Shown: positions 47,633 to 56,624, counted from the stretch's first letter. The stretch is DNA of 64,000 bases from DATJGR01 sp963787045 (GCA_963787045.1 CAWBBR010000009.1:62001-126000), one strand, 5' to 3'. The notes: generated by a model from the letters alone, not told the origin. A program made the numbers and translations.

Positions 47633-48376
47633 CTACATGCTCCAGCCGCCGTCGACGACGTGAATCGCACCCGTCGTGTACGACGACTCGTCCGACGCGA
47701 GGAATACCGCGAGTGCGGCGATCTCCTGCGCGGTGCCGAGGCGGCCCATCGGCTGGCGCTTTATGAAATCGGCGCGCGCGGCCACCGGATCGTCGAACGC
47801 GTTGATGCGGTCTTCGAGCGACGGGGTCGCGACGGTGCCGGGACAGATCGCGTTGCAGCGGATGCCGCGCGCGACGTAGTCGGCCGCCACCGATTTGGTC
47901 AGCCCGATCACGCCGGCTTTCGTTACGCCGTAGACGAAACGGTTCGGCGTGCCGCGAATGCTCGAGGCGACCGACGACATGTTGACGATGCTGCCGCCGC
48001 CGGCCTCCAGCATGCGCGGCAGCAGCGCGCGGATCATCCGGTACATCGAGGTCAGGTTGAGGTTGATCGAGAAATTCCACGCGTCCGGCGGACAATCCAG
48101 GATGGCGCCGTGGTGCACGTAGCCGGCGCAGTTGAACAATACGTCGACCGCGCCGACGTCACGCGCAAGCGCTTCGATTGCCGCTGCGTCGGTGACGTCG
48201 AGCAGGCGCGTCTCGATCGCCTTGTTCGCCGCCGTCAATTCGGCGAGCGTCCCGGCGTTGATGTCGGTTGCGGTGACGCGAGCGCCTTCCGCCGCGAACG
48301 CAAGGGCCGTTGCGCGGCCGATGCCCTGGCCCGCGGCTGTCACCAGCGCGCGCTTGCCGTTCAGTCTGTTACCCAT
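47633..48376 (-). CDS. SDR-family dehydrogenase, probable 2-keto-3-deoxy-L-fuconate dehydrogenase
   Basis: A 247-residue classical SDR: ALVTAAGQGIGRATALAFAA, VDVLFNCAGYVHHGAILDCP, catalytic IVNMSSVASSIRG with YGVTKAG, and RCNAICPGTVATPSLEDRI. Length and the CPGTVATPS and FDDPVAARADFI segments match the 2-keto-3-deoxy-L-fuconate dehydrogenase group also seen in xanthomonads. It sits divergently next to an L-fuconate dehydratase, the preceding step, which supports the assignment. The third enzyme of the pathway is not here. A BDH2-like dehydrogenase is the alternative. Confidence 0.78.
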   Translation of the reverse strand: MGNRLNGKRALVTAAGQGIGRATALAFAAEGARVTATDINAGTLAELTAANKAIETRLLDVTDAAAIEALARDVGAVDVLFNCAGYVHHGAILDCPPDAWNFSINLNLTSMYRMIRALLPRMLEAGGGSIVNMSSVASSIRGTPNRFVYGVTKAGVIGLTKSVAADYVARGIRCNAICPGTVATPSLEDRINAFDDPVAARADFIKRQPMGRLGTAQEIAALAVFLASDESSYTTGAIHVVDGGWSM

Positions 48377-48449
48377 CGTGTGATCCCCTTCGGAATCCGG
48401 TTAGCATAAAGCAAGTCGTTGCGAATTCGCTCAGGCGTCAGGAGTACAG

Positions 48450-49745
48450 ATGATCAAGATCACGGCCGTCGAAGCGATCGACGTGCGCTATCCGACGTCG
48501 CGCATGCTCGACGGTTCCGATGCGATGAATCCGGATCCGGATTACTCCGCCGCGTATGCGGTGATACATACGAGCGTCGACGGACTCTTCGGCCACGGCA
48601 TGACCTTCACGATCGGCCGCGGCAACGAACTGTGCGTTGCCGCGATCAACGCGCTGGCGCCGCTCGTGGTCGGCACGACATTGGAGCAACTGACGGCGGA
48701 CATGGCCGGTCTGTCGCGGCGTTTGCTGGGCGAGAGTCAGCTGCGCTGGGTCGGGCCGGAGAAGGGCGTGGTGCACCTCGGTGCAGCCGCGATCATCAAC
48801 GCGGTGTGGGACCTGTGGGGCAAGCACGCGGGCAAACCGGTGTGGCAGCTGGTGGCCGATCTCGAACCGGAGGCGCTGCTGTCGACGCTCGATCTGCGCC
48901 ACATCACCGATGCGATCACGCACAGCGAAGCGCTCGACCTGTTGAAGGACCAGGCGCGTGGCAAGGCTGAGCGTCGCGCCCGGCTGGAGCGCGAGGGTTA
49001 TCCGGCGTACACGACCTCCGCAGGCTGGCTCGGTTATCCCGACGACAAGATCCTGCGACTCACCGCGGAGGCGCGCGCCGCCGGCTGGACCGCGATCAAG
49101 ATCAAGGTGGGCCGTTCGCTCGATGACGACCTGCGACGGTGCGCGTTGATCCGCGACGCGCTCGGACCGGACGGTCGGCTGATGGTCGACGCGAATCAGG
49201 TGTGGGAAGTCGATCAGGCGATCGAGTGGATCAAGGCGCTCGCTCAGTTCGATTTGTGGTGGGTCGAAGAACCGGTGCATCCCGACGACATTCTCGGCCA
49301 TCGCAAGATCATCGAGGCGGTCGGACCGATTCGCATTGCCACCGGAGAACATTGCCATAACCGATTGATGTTCAAGCAGTTCCTGATGGCGAAAGCGATC
49401 GATGTGGTGCAGGCGGACGGCTGCCGTCTGGCCGGGTTGAGCGAGGCGATGGCGGTGCTGCTGCTGGCGACGAAATACGATCGGCCGGTGTGCCCGCACG
49501 CCGGCGGCGTCGGGTTGTGCGAGATCGCGCAGCACATTTCGATGATCGACTACCTGTGCTTCTCCGCGTCGTGGGACGAGCGGATGACCGAGCACGCGGC
49601 GCACCTGCACGAACACTTCGTCGATCCGATCCGTATCGAGAAGGGACGTTACCTCGTGCCGCGCGCGGCGGGGCTCAATCTGCAGATGCACGCGAAGAGC
49701 ATCGCGGACTATCAGTTCCCCAACGGTTCTGTTTGGGCGCGATGA
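48450..49745 (+). CDS. L-fuconate dehydratase (enolase superfamily)
   Basis: A 431-residue enzyme of the mandelate racemase branch, dehydrating L-fuconate to 2-keto-3-deoxy-L-fuconate. Start ATG 48450 is fixed by CAGGAG upstream. Group-specific LLSTLDLRHITDAITHSEAL near residue 145 and the YTTSAGWLGY block are fuconate-dehydratase traits. Catalytic and metal residues: KIKVGRS (KxK), VDANQVW, VEEP, TGEHCHNR and CPHAGGVGLCE. It belongs with the divergent SDR. No fucose transporter or kinase is visible, so the route may be partial in this window. Confidence 0.9.
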   Translation: MIKITAVEAIDVRYPTSRMLDGSDAMNPDPDYSAAYAVIHTSVDGLFGHGMTFTIGRGNELCVAAINALAPLVVGTTLEQLTADMAGLSRRLLGESQLRWVGPEKGVVHLGAAAIINAVWDLWGKHAGKPVWQLVADLEPEALLSTLDLRHITDAITHSEALDLLKDQARGKAERRARLEREGYPAYTTSAGWLGYPDDKILRLTAEARAAGWTAIKIKVGRSLDDDLRRCALIRDALGPDGRLMVDANQVWEVDQAIEWIKALAQFDLWWVEEPVHPDDILGHRKIIEAVGPIRIATGEHCHNRLMFKQFLMAKAIDVVQADGCRLAGLSEAMAVLLLATKYDRPVCPHAGGVGLCEIAQHISMIDYLCFSASWDERMTEHAAHLHEHFVDPIRIEKGRYLVPRAAGLNLQMHAKSIADYQFPNGSVWAR

Positions 49746-49746
49746 A

Positions 49747-50031
49747 TCAGCTGCGCCGATTCGCGCGCAATCCGCCCCAGACGAAACCCACCAGAAGACC
49801 GATCGGCCCCGTGAAGAGCACGCCGAGCAGCGGACCCTGATTCGCGCCCGGCGCGAAGATCATCGGGCCGACGAAACCGAGCAGGAAACAGATCCACGCG
49901 ACGGTCAACGCAAAGCCGGCCCAGGTTTCCGCGCGCCACCAGCGGTTCCTGAACGGTCCGTGCCGCACCGCGATCACGATCGACAGGATCGTGATGAACG
50001 GCAGCAGCAGGCCGAGCAGGATGTCTATCAC
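49747..50031 (-). CDS. Small membrane protein, hypothetical
   Basis: A 94-residue protein with three hydrophobic helices (MIDILLGLLLPFITILSIVI; WAGFALTVAWICFLLGFVGP; LLGVLFTGPIGLLVGFVWGG) and a basic tail GLRANRRS. No catalytic motif is seen. It ends 2 nt after the fuconate dehydratase on the other strand, and sits downstream of the epoxide hydrolase, which ends at 50062 on the same strand. Confidence 0.6.
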   Translation of the reverse strand: MIDILLGLLLPFITILSIVIAVRHGPFRNRWWRAETWAGFALTVAWICFLLGFVGPMIFAPGANQGPLLGVLFTGPIGLLVGFVWGGLRANRRS

Positions 50032-50061
50032 AGCGGCGGAACGACCACCGACGAACGCCGA

Positions 50062-51201
50062 TCAGCGCATGTGCCGGAAGCAGGTGCGCACCTCGTTGAT
50101 GAACGTTGCGGGCTGCTCGAAGGCGGCGAAGTGGCCGCCTTTGTCCAGATCGTTCCAGTGCACCAGCTTCTCGAAACGCTTTTCGGCCCAGCGGCGCGAG
50201 CAACGGAAGATCTCTTTCGGGAAGATGCTGCAACCCGTTGGAATCTTTACCGGATCGCGGCTGACCTTGTTGAAGCTCTCCCAGTACAGGCGTGCCGACG
50301 AGGCGGCGGTGTCCGGCAGCCAGTACAGCATCACGTTGTCGAGCAGCTCGTCGCGCGACGCGACGTTTTCCGGATGGCCGTCGCAGTCCATCCACGACCA
50401 GAATTTCTCGACGATCCACGCCGCTTGCCCGCTCGGCGAATCGGCGAGGCCGTAGCCGAGCGTTTGCGGTCGCGTGCTCTGCTGCTTCGAATAACCCGAG
50501 TCCCAGTCGGCGTAGTGCTGCATGCCGGCGAGCGCGGACTTTTCGCGCTCGGTGAGGTCGTTCATCGTCGACGGATCGGGCGTGACGATCGGCATGTTGA
50601 GGTGAATGCCTAGGCAGTTCGCGGTGTCGTTGAGACCGATCGCGGTCGTTACGATCGCGCCCCAGTCGCCGCCTTGCGCGACGTACTTCTTGTAGCCGAG
50701 GCGCGGCATCAACTCGCTCCACGCGCGGCCGATCTTCTCGACGTTCCAGCCGGTGGCGGTCGGTTTGTCCGAGAAGCCGTAGCCGGGCAATGACGGACAC
50801 ACGACGTGGAACGCATCGGACGCCTGGCCGCCATGCTTCGTCGGGTCGGTGAGCGGTTCGATCACTTTCTGGAACTCGACGATCGAGCCCGGCCAGCCGT
50901 GCGTCATCACCAGCGGCAACGCGTTCGCGTGCGGCGAGCGGACGTGGATGAAATGGATGCCGACGCCGTCGATCGTGGTGCGGAACTGCGGAAAACGGTT
51001 CAGCAGCGTTTCGCGCGCGCGCCAGTCGTAATCCTTCTCCCAGTAGTTGCACAGTTCTTTCACGTACGAGAGCGGAATGCCCTGCGACCAGTCGTTCGGC
51101 GTTTCCTTGTCGGGCCAGCGCGTGGCGGCGAGCCGTCGCTTCAGGTCGTCGAGCTGCGTTTGATCGATGGCAATCTTGAACGGTGTGATCGCTTCGGACA
51201 T
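50062..51201 (-). CDS. Epoxide hydrolase (N-terminal EHN domain)
   Basis: A 379-residue alpha/beta hydrolase with the EHN cap at the start (FKIAIDQTQLDDLKRRLAAT, DWSQGIPLSYVKELCNYWEK). HGWPGSIVEF near residue 102 is the oxyanion loop; nucleophile GGDWGAIV near 178; proton-donor tyrosines in MLYWLPDTAASSARLYWE; His near the end in LDKGGHFAAFEQPA. It opens epoxides of juvenile-hormone-like or aromatic substrates in the cytoplasm. Nothing in the neighbourhood points to the specific epoxide. Confidence 0.9.
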   Translation of the reverse strand: MSEAITPFKIAIDQTQLDDLKRRLAATRWPDKETPNDWSQGIPLSYVKELCNYWEKDYDWRARETLLNRFPQFRTTIDGVGIHFIHVRSPHANALPLVMTHGWPGSIVEFQKVIEPLTDPTKHGGQASDAFHVVCPSLPGYGFSDKPTATGWNVEKIGRAWSELMPRLGYKKYVAQGGDWGAIVTTAIGLNDTANCLGIHLNMPIVTPDPSTMNDLTEREKSALAGMQHYADWDSGYSKQQSTRPQTLGYGLADSPSGQAAWIVEKFWSWMDCDGHPENVASRDELLDNVMLYWLPDTAASSARLYWESFNKVSRDPVKIPTGCSIFPKEIFRCSRRWAEKRFEKLVHWNDLDKGGHFAAFEQPATFINEVRTCFRHMR

Positions 51202-51270
51202 GACGGTACTCGACGTGTGACGTTGAGCGCATGGTGTGAATGCGCGGCGTACGGTGTCAAGCCGTGACGA

Positions 51271-51867
51271 TCAACCGCGCTTGCGTACGAAAGCCGCACC
51301 GCGCGGCGACAGCCGGTAGCCGACCTCGAGACTCTCGGTGAGCCCGAGCGTCTTCAGTTTGCGGACATGTGCTTTGAACGTGGGCGTGTCCCAGCCGATG
51401 GCCAGAGCGAGATCGCCGGCGCGCGTGCCGGGCGACGTTGCGATCGCGCCGAGGATGCGCCGCGTCCACGGGCCGTGCGACGAGCGCGCGTCCATCGCGT
51501 CGAGCTTCGCGCGCAGCGCGTCGCTTTCGTCCGTGCTCGCGACCCGTTGCGCGAGTTGTGCGCGGGGATCCGGCGTCGCGTCGCCGCAGTAGCGCAGATC
51601 GATGCGATACAGCGTCGTGTCCGGGGCAACGGATTTGGCGTCGATGTACTCGAACAGTTCGCGCACAGACGCAAATCCGGCGCGCTTCGCGTCGGCCGGT
51701 TTCACGGACGCTCTTTGGACCTCGACGATGCGCAGCACGTCGATGAAGCCGATCCATGCGACGCGATAGCGCCGCCCCGCAACGACTTGCGGACGTCGCC
51801 AGCGACGGAAGGTGGACGTCACCTCGCCGTTGCGGATCAGTTCCGCGAATCGCCGTTCGAATTGCAT
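51271..51867 (-). CDS. Putative ASCH-like/winged-helix two-part protein
   Basis: A 198-residue protein, no signal or membrane segment. Residues 1-95 (EVTSTFRRWRRPQVVAGRRY, RVAWIGFIDVLRIVEVQRAS) look like the small beta-barrel ASCH/PUA-type fold found in RNA-modifying or RNA-binding proteins. Residues 140-198 (ATSPGTRAGDLALAIGWDTP, FKAHVRKLKTLGLTESLEVG, YRLSPRGAAFV) read as a winged helix. Combined in one chain, this suggests a nucleic-acid-binding regulator, but neither half is a firm match. It starts 13 nt after the MerR gene. Confidence 0.45.
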   Translation of the reverse strand: MQFERRFAELIRNGEVTSTFRRWRRPQVVAGRRYRVAWIGFIDVLRIVEVQRASVKPADAKRAGFASVRELFEYIDAKSVAPDTTLYRIDLRYCGDATPDPRAQLAQRVASTDESDALRAKLDAMDARSSHGPWTRRILGAIATSPGTRAGDLALAIGWDTPTFKAHVRKLKTLGLTESLEVGYRLSPRGAAFVRKRG

Positions 51868-51880
51868 CGCGAGAGTTTAC

Positions 51881-52693
51881 TCACTGGCTGATCGGCCACG
51901 CGATCTCGGTGCGGTACGCGGCCGGCGCGACGCGGCCCGGTCCGACCACGCACCACTCGCGAATGCGGCCGCCGGCATAGTGTGCGTTGCGCGCTACCCA
52001 GGCGCCGAGCGTGCGGTACGTGTCGGGCATCGCGGTGTACTCGCCGGCGTGAACGAGCACGGCGACGCTGGCGGCCGGTACTTCGCCGACGCCGATCTCG
52101 GGATCGCGGCCCTTGCTGGTGATCGGTTCGCCGATCGGAATGAACGCTTCCACGCGTTCGGGTTCGTCGACGAGGATCTCCGGCGCCCACAACGTTCCGG
52201 GAGGACCGACTGCGCGCACGCCGACCGCGTCGAGGTAGCTGGTCAAACGATCGAACGCGTGCGTCAGCCAGGCCTCGAACGTGTCCGGCGTGACGTGTCC
52301 GATGAGCCGAACCGTGTCGCGCGCCGGTTCTTCGCGAACGTGCACCGGCGTGTGAGTGACCGGAGCAACACCGCTTTGCAGTTCTTCGATGATTCGCTGC
52401 GTGTCGACCAGGCGCTGTCGCATGTGCGTCTCGTGCGCTTCGAGGATCCGCCGCGTCAGTTCCGGATCGCGGGCGTGAAGAATCTCCTTCACCTGCGCCA
52501 ACGGCACGTCGAGCGCGCGCAGCCGCGCCACGATAGCGGCGTCGGCCAGCTGATCGACCGCGTAGATGCGATACCCGCTGTCCGGATCGACGCGCGCCGG
52601 AACGAGAATGCCCGCTTCGTGATACGCGCGCAGCGCTTTGATCGAGATCGAACTCGCGCGCGAGAACATGCCGATCGCGAGCGTGCCTTTCAT
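51881..52693 (-). CDS. MerR-family regulator with GyrI-like effector domain
   Basis: A 270-residue regulator. N-terminal MerR helix-turn-helix GMFSRASSISIKALRAYHEA, then GYRIYAVDQLADAAIVARLR and a coiled-coil linker. The C-terminal half (VREEPARDTVRLIGHVTPDT; VEAFIPIGEPI; VAVLVHAGEYTAMPDTYRTL; WCVVGPG) matches the GyrI-like small-molecule binding domain of BmrR/BltR. Such proteins activate drug-efflux or stress genes when bound to a hydrophobic compound. Its target may be its own operon; no efflux pump is nearby. Confidence 0.82.
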   Translation of the reverse strand: MKGTLAIGMFSRASSISIKALRAYHEAGILVPARVDPDSGYRIYAVDQLADAAIVARLRALDVPLAQVKEILHARDPELTRRILEAHETHMRQRLVDTQRIIEELQSGVAPVTHTPVHVREEPARDTVRLIGHVTPDTFEAWLTHAFDRLTSYLDAVGVRAVGPPGTLWAPEILVDEPERVEAFIPIGEPITSKGRDPEIGVGEVPAASVAVLVHAGEYTAMPDTYRTLGAWVARNAHYAGGRIREWCVVGPGRVAPAAYRTEIAWPISQ

Positions 52694-52705
52694 GGATCGA
52701 CCCTG

Positions 52706-53098
52706 TCAGGCACGGTCGAGCGTGCGTTTCATCGCTTGCGCCCCCTGTTCCATCATCGCCTCGATGTTACCCGCGATTTCGTCGGGTAAGAGATCGGCGG
52801 TCCAGATCACGCGACTACCGTCGCCGTCGGCAACGATCTCGGCCGATGCATTGTGATGCGTGAACGATCCGCCGACGACGCTGTACGCGAGTCGGCGCGC
52901 CTGCTCGTCGATACCGACGATCACTTCGCGCGCTTCCATGCCGTTCGCGAACTTCACGATGCGCGCGTTGCCGTCGAGTTTCGTGTCGACGACGAATCCG
53001 ACGACGAGACGCTCGTGCAGCGCGCCGATGTCGCGCATCGCGTCCCAGGCGACGTCGGGACGGGCGCGGGTGCGGATTTCTTTGCGGATGGTGGCCAT
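52706..53098 (-). CDS. SRPBCC (START/Bet v1-like) protein
   Basis: A 130-residue protein starting MATIRKEIRTRARPDVAWDA. It has the SRPBCC helix-grip features: the start strand, DIGALHERLVVGFVVD, and a sheet with SRVIWTADLLPDEIAGNIEA ending in a long helix. These proteins bind hydrophobic ligands in the cytoplasm. It is coded 12 nt upstream of the MerR gene on the same strand, so it could be part of a regulator operon. Ligand unknown. Confidence 0.75.
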   Translation of the reverse strand: MATIRKEIRTRARPDVAWDAMRDIGALHERLVVGFVVDTKLDGNARIVKFANGMEAREVIVGIDEQARRLAYSVVGGSFTHHNASAEIVADGDGSRVIWTADLLPDEIAGNIEAMMEQGAQAMKRTLDRA

Positions 53099-53212
53099 GA
53101 CGATCATTCCTTTTGCCGTTGAGGTATAGCAACCTTCAGGTCTGCCGTTGGGGGAGAGTCAAGCACCGCTGTTCGCGGGGCGACTCGCGCGTCAGTCAAG
53201 GGGGTTGCCATC

Positions 53213-53878
53213 GTGTCCGAGCGTCTTTCGATCGACGTGTTCTGGTCGTTCCGCAGTCCGTGGTCGTATCTGGCCACGCCGCGGTTGGTCGAATGGTCGC
53301 GCAAGTACGAACTCGACGTGGTGTTCCGCCCCGTATATCCGCTGGCGATCCGCACGCCCGAATTCTTCGATCGCGTGCATCCGCTGTGGTTTCCGTACTT
53401 CATGACCGACGTGCACCGCGTGGCGCAGATGCTCGAGTTGCCGTTCCGGTGGCCGCAGCCGGACCCGGTCGTTCAGGAGTTTCGCGACGGCCGCCGCATG
53501 ACCGGCGCAACACAGCCGTACATCGCGCGTCTCACGCGCCTCGGTGCCGTTGCCGCCGATCTCGGCCGCGGCATCCAGTTCGCCGACGAAGTGTCGCGCG
53601 TGATCTGGGGCGGCACCGAGAACTGGCATCAAGGCAGCCATCTTGCGGATGCGGCGCGCCGCGCCGGTCTCGATCTAAAGCAAATGGACGCGCAAGCCGA
53701 ATCCGACGTCGAGCGGATCGAAGCGAACATCGCGCGTAATCAGGTCGATCACGAAGCGGCGGGGCATTGGGGCGTTCCGACGATGGCGTTTCGCGGCGAA
53801 GCGTTCTTCGGACAGGACCGCCTCGACGTGCTGTTGTGGCGCTTGAAACAGAACGGATTGACCCGCAAACCCGCATGA
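53213..53878 (+). CDS. DsbA-fold 2-hydroxychromene-2-carboxylate isomerase-like protein
   Basis: A 221-residue protein from GTG 53213. SIDVFWSFRSPWSYLATPRL is the active-site region of HCCA isomerases, with Ser instead of the DsbA Cys. TENWHQGSHLADAARRAGLD and GHWGVPTMAFRGEAFFGQDR close the thioredoxin fold. Such enzymes use glutathione to isomerise aromatic ring-cleavage products. Its 3' end (53817-53860) is repeated perfectly at 60244-60287, where the reading frame instead ends RETDSK. The present tail TRKPA may therefore derive from inserted DNA. Confidence 0.82.
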   Translation: MSERLSIDVFWSFRSPWSYLATPRLVEWSRKYELDVVFRPVYPLAIRTPEFFDRVHPLWFPYFMTDVHRVAQMLELPFRWPQPDPVVQEFRDGRRMTGATQPYIARLTRLGAVAADLGRGIQFADEVSRVIWGGTENWHQGSHLADAARRAGLDLKQMDAQAESDVERIEANIARNQVDHEAAGHWGVPTMAFRGEAFFGQDRLDVLLWRLKQNGLTRKPA

Positions 53879-54121
53879 ATACTGGGGGTACTCCCCGATC
53901 GGGCGCGCCTCACCGGCGACGCTGCCATCCTCCAGTACCTGCGCGAGCACACGCGGTGTCGCCTCTTCGATCGCGCCCCAGAACGGCTCCAGCAGCACCT
54001 GCGCGCAGAGCGTGGACAACTCGATATCGTTGTCACCACCGGTCGCGTGGTCACGATCCCACGCAAGCTCAGCCTCGCTTTGTCTCGACACGCTGACGCC
54101 GACGGACAACGTCGTCGCCAT
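53675..54121 (-). other. Open frame antisense across the island boundary, hypothetical
   Basis: A 148-codon frame from ATG 54121. The first 78 residues (LSVGVSVSRQSEAELAWDRD; LLEPFWGAIEEATPRVLAQV; LEDGSVAGEARPIGEY) look protein-like, after which it runs antisense through the isomerase gene and is not plausible. The first part may be the 5' end of a gene cut by the insertion; nothing else is seen in 53879-54236. Confidence 0.25.
53817..53860 (+). repeat. 44-bp direct repeat, left copy (attL-like)
   Basis: Codons of the isomerase-like gene from the DRLDVLLWRL region to QNGL. Identical over 44 bp to 60244-60287; the match stops abruptly at both ends. Similar to the boundary left by site-specific integration at the 3' end of a gene, where the incoming DNA brings its own copy of the end. 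Confidence 0.9.
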
Positions 54122-54236
54122 CAAACGCGCCTGAGACGGATGCGCGAGTCTACGGGGCGGACTTGGAGTTGCGAAGGGACATCGCTTGCACAGTGGAAGC
54201 GCGTGATTAGGCGTCTCTTTCGGCTGACCGTCACGA

Positions 54237-54476
54237 CTAGCGTCGCCCCTCACGTCGGCGGTCTGTGGATCGGTTACTCAACTGAAGGCGATTCGAAATC
54301 GCTATGGCCCGCTGTGGTAACCCACTTCTGCTATCGCGCATGTGCGCGATGATCGCGTTGCGGTGATTCGTTGGCAGCGCATCGATTAGGTTGACGATCG
54401 CCTCGGTCTGCTCATCATCGTCCGGCAGCGAAAGGATGCGCGCCACCTCGGCCTTGATTCGCTCATCCGAGGTCAT
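54237..54476 (-). CDS. Small hypothetical protein
   Basis: A 79-residue frame starting MTSDERIKAEVARILSLPDD and continuing DEQTEAIVNLIDALPTNHRN, AIIAHMRDSRSG. The first 55 residues are an amphipathic, charged helix-rich sequence of natural appearance; the last 20 are basic. There is no recognised family, signal or membrane segment. It lies in the island, opposite to the fragment at 54729, and could be real or a chance frame. Confidence 0.4.
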   Translation of the reverse strand: MTSDERIKAEVARILSLPDDDEQTEAIVNLIDALPTNHRNAIIAHMRDSRSGLPQRAIAISNRLQLSNRSTDRRREGRR

Positions 54477-54728
54477 TCATGACGACCGAGGAGCAGCGGT
54501 GTGCCAGCGCGCAGTTGGAAACCTGTATCACAGAGTCGCGGTTGCGTGATTGGACCAAAGCGCTGCATCACTTCTGCCAGAAGCGAGCAGTCCAATGGCT
54601 CAAGGAGGGGGAGTCCCGAACGGCCGATGCTCAGTGGTCCAGCAGCGCTCGTCTGTATGCAGGATGTATGTGCGCGTTCGTTGTTTGCGTCAGTGCTTGG
54701 CAACGGCCAACTACATCGACAACCTGTT

Positions 54729-54946
54729 AGCGCAGCCGGGCTGAGCGCCATGGACGACAGACCACCACCGAAGGGACTCGGAGGGAACCGCAAAGGCTCA
54801 AGTCGTCGTTGGGGCGGTGCTACGACAACAAGGAACTGTTCCCAACGTTCGGCGTTTCCGACTACGAGTCGTTGCTCGTAAGGCTGGCCGAGATCGGTGT
54901 GCGACCGTACCGCGACGATCTGAACAAGCGCGCGTATGTCGTGTGA
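54729..54946 (+). pseudogene. C-terminal gene fragment, unknown family
   Basis: A frame without any start codon reads, before a TGA at 54944, GRCYDNKELFPTFGVSDYES, LLVRLAEIGVRPYRDDLNKR and AYVV. The composition and regular amphipathic spacing are those of a real protein end, and the reading stops dead upstream at 54726 (TAG). The rest of 54477-54988 shows nothing recognisable. This looks like the tail of a gene truncated within the island. Confidence 0.3.
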
Positions 54947-54988
54947 CACAAGCTGCCGGATCGAGCTTGTCATTAAGGCGGAAGCGTT

Positions 54989-56031
54989 CTATCGCGACGA
55001 TCCGGATGCCACCCTAGTGGCGCGACCGTGCCGCGGTGAGTGACCAGTCCAGCGTTTGAATGCGCGACTGAAATTGCTCGTGTCGGAAAATCCTAGTTCA
55101 AACGCAATCTCCGTAATCGACATGGCGGCATGGCGGAACTATCAATGTACCTGCGCGCCAACCCGAGTCGAGTCTCGTTGAGGAGATCCTGAAATGTCGT
55201 GTTGCACTTCGCGAGCTTGAGTTGCAGCGTGCGAGGGCTCATGCAGAGCTTCTTCGCAATAGCCTCCTTCGTCACGCCCCCGGACGCAACGTCCTGGAGC
55301 AGCAGCGCGCGAACGCGCGACTGAACATCGCTTCGATCAAGCTTCGCGAGATAGCCAACAACGGTCTGTTCATTCTGTTCGGCTAGCTCGCGGCAGGCGC
55401 CCGTCAGCGGGACATCCAGCACAGCCACGTCGAATATCAGCGATGTATGGCTATTGCCAAACGTGACGGGGCATCCGAATGCGCGAGAGTGCCGCAGGCC
55501 GTCGTCGGGAGGAGGTGGCCGGTGTTGCTCCATCCGAATCGGACGGACCTTTCCATCGGAGAGCTCAGCGAACAACCGGACGAGAAATAGTGCGGACAGG
55601 TCTTCTGTCAGCGCTGGCGATTCAGCCACGAGAAGAAACTCCAGCCGCGCTTCGCCATCGACAATCTTCAGATTTGATGTAAAGGAACCCGACACCAGAC
55701 GGAAATAGCGGACCATGCAGTCGCATAGTTCGCGCAATGTTCCGCTCGCTATCATTGCGTAGCCGAGCGCATGGAGGTTTGCCGCGTGCAAGAAATTTGC
55801 CGCGTACAAGCCGAAGTATGGATCGTTGGTCAGTTCTACCGCGGCTGCCGATATCTGTCGTACCGATGTCAACGGTATGCGTTCCAGCGGATCGTTCGAG
55901 GGCGCTCGCGAGATACCGGCAGCGCTCAGAACGGCATCGGTCGCGACACCGCGCGCCTCAAGCGCCCGTACGATCGCCCCGACATAGCCACCTATGACGG
56001 TTATATGGTCGGAGATCGTAGTAGTGGACAA
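54989..56031 (-). pseudogene. AraC-family regulator (Arabinose_bd + HTH), broken by an 8-bp duplication
   Basis: A TTG at 56031 opens a frame with the N-terminal sensor domain (SRAPSNDPLERIPLTSVRQI, LYAANFLHAANLHALGYAMI) and the first helix-turn-helix (TKEAIAKKLCMSPRTLQLKL). It then stops at 55093. CATGGCGG occurs twice in a row at 55121-55136; deleting one copy restores the second helix-turn-helix SITEIAFELGFSDTSNFSRA followed by FKRWTGHSPR and a stop at 54989. A regulator of this class is thus inactivated by a clean tandem duplication, or by an assembly error at it. Full length would be about 345 residues. Confidence 0.8.
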
Positions 56032-56624
56032 TCGCGCTCCCGTCGATAACCGCTTGGTCCTGACTCATGCCACAGACCTATTCGAGGTTTTAACAAGCGC
56101 GTAAATCGACTGCGCCCCCAACTAACCGTTAGCACACTGACAATACTCGAGGCATATGACTGTTGCACGACAAGTAGTCAAACACCGAGCGTCGGTGCAA
56201 TCAATACGACACGGTGTAGCGTATACAACGCGACGTTGGAGACGCCCGGCATGAGCCTCAGTGGCAGCGCGTTCTCGAACGTCGGCGTCGCCATCGTGCT
56301 CGGACCGAACAGCACCGAGCATCGGGTGACTGCTGACGGCAGCGCCGATCACTCACGCATCAAGACGCGCCGGGCACTACACACTGCCATGCCGATCGGT
56401 GCCCGTAACAAAATGGGGTTTTTGCTATGGGTCGAGGCCACCGTGCAACCGGAGGAGCGCCGTTACGGCTCGATCGCCGATCGGTGCAGAGTGGTGTCGG
56501 GTGCCGGGGTGATCGCAGCGGAGCGCGCAGCCGTTTCGCTATTCGACGGGTTCAGTCGTGACGGTAGCGCGCGCATCCGCCAGCGCGAAAATGCCTCATC
56601 GCACGCAACGACCGTAACGCTCGA
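56032..56624. other. Island stretch without a recognisable gene
   Basis: About 590 nt between the AraC start and the Coq4-like gene. An open frame on the plus strand from ATG 56251 to 56655 (MSLSGSAFSNVGVAIVLGPN) is 134 residues long, but matches nothing I know and has a run of odd composition, so it is not called. No promoter, repeat or RNA feature stands out. Confidence 0.4.
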
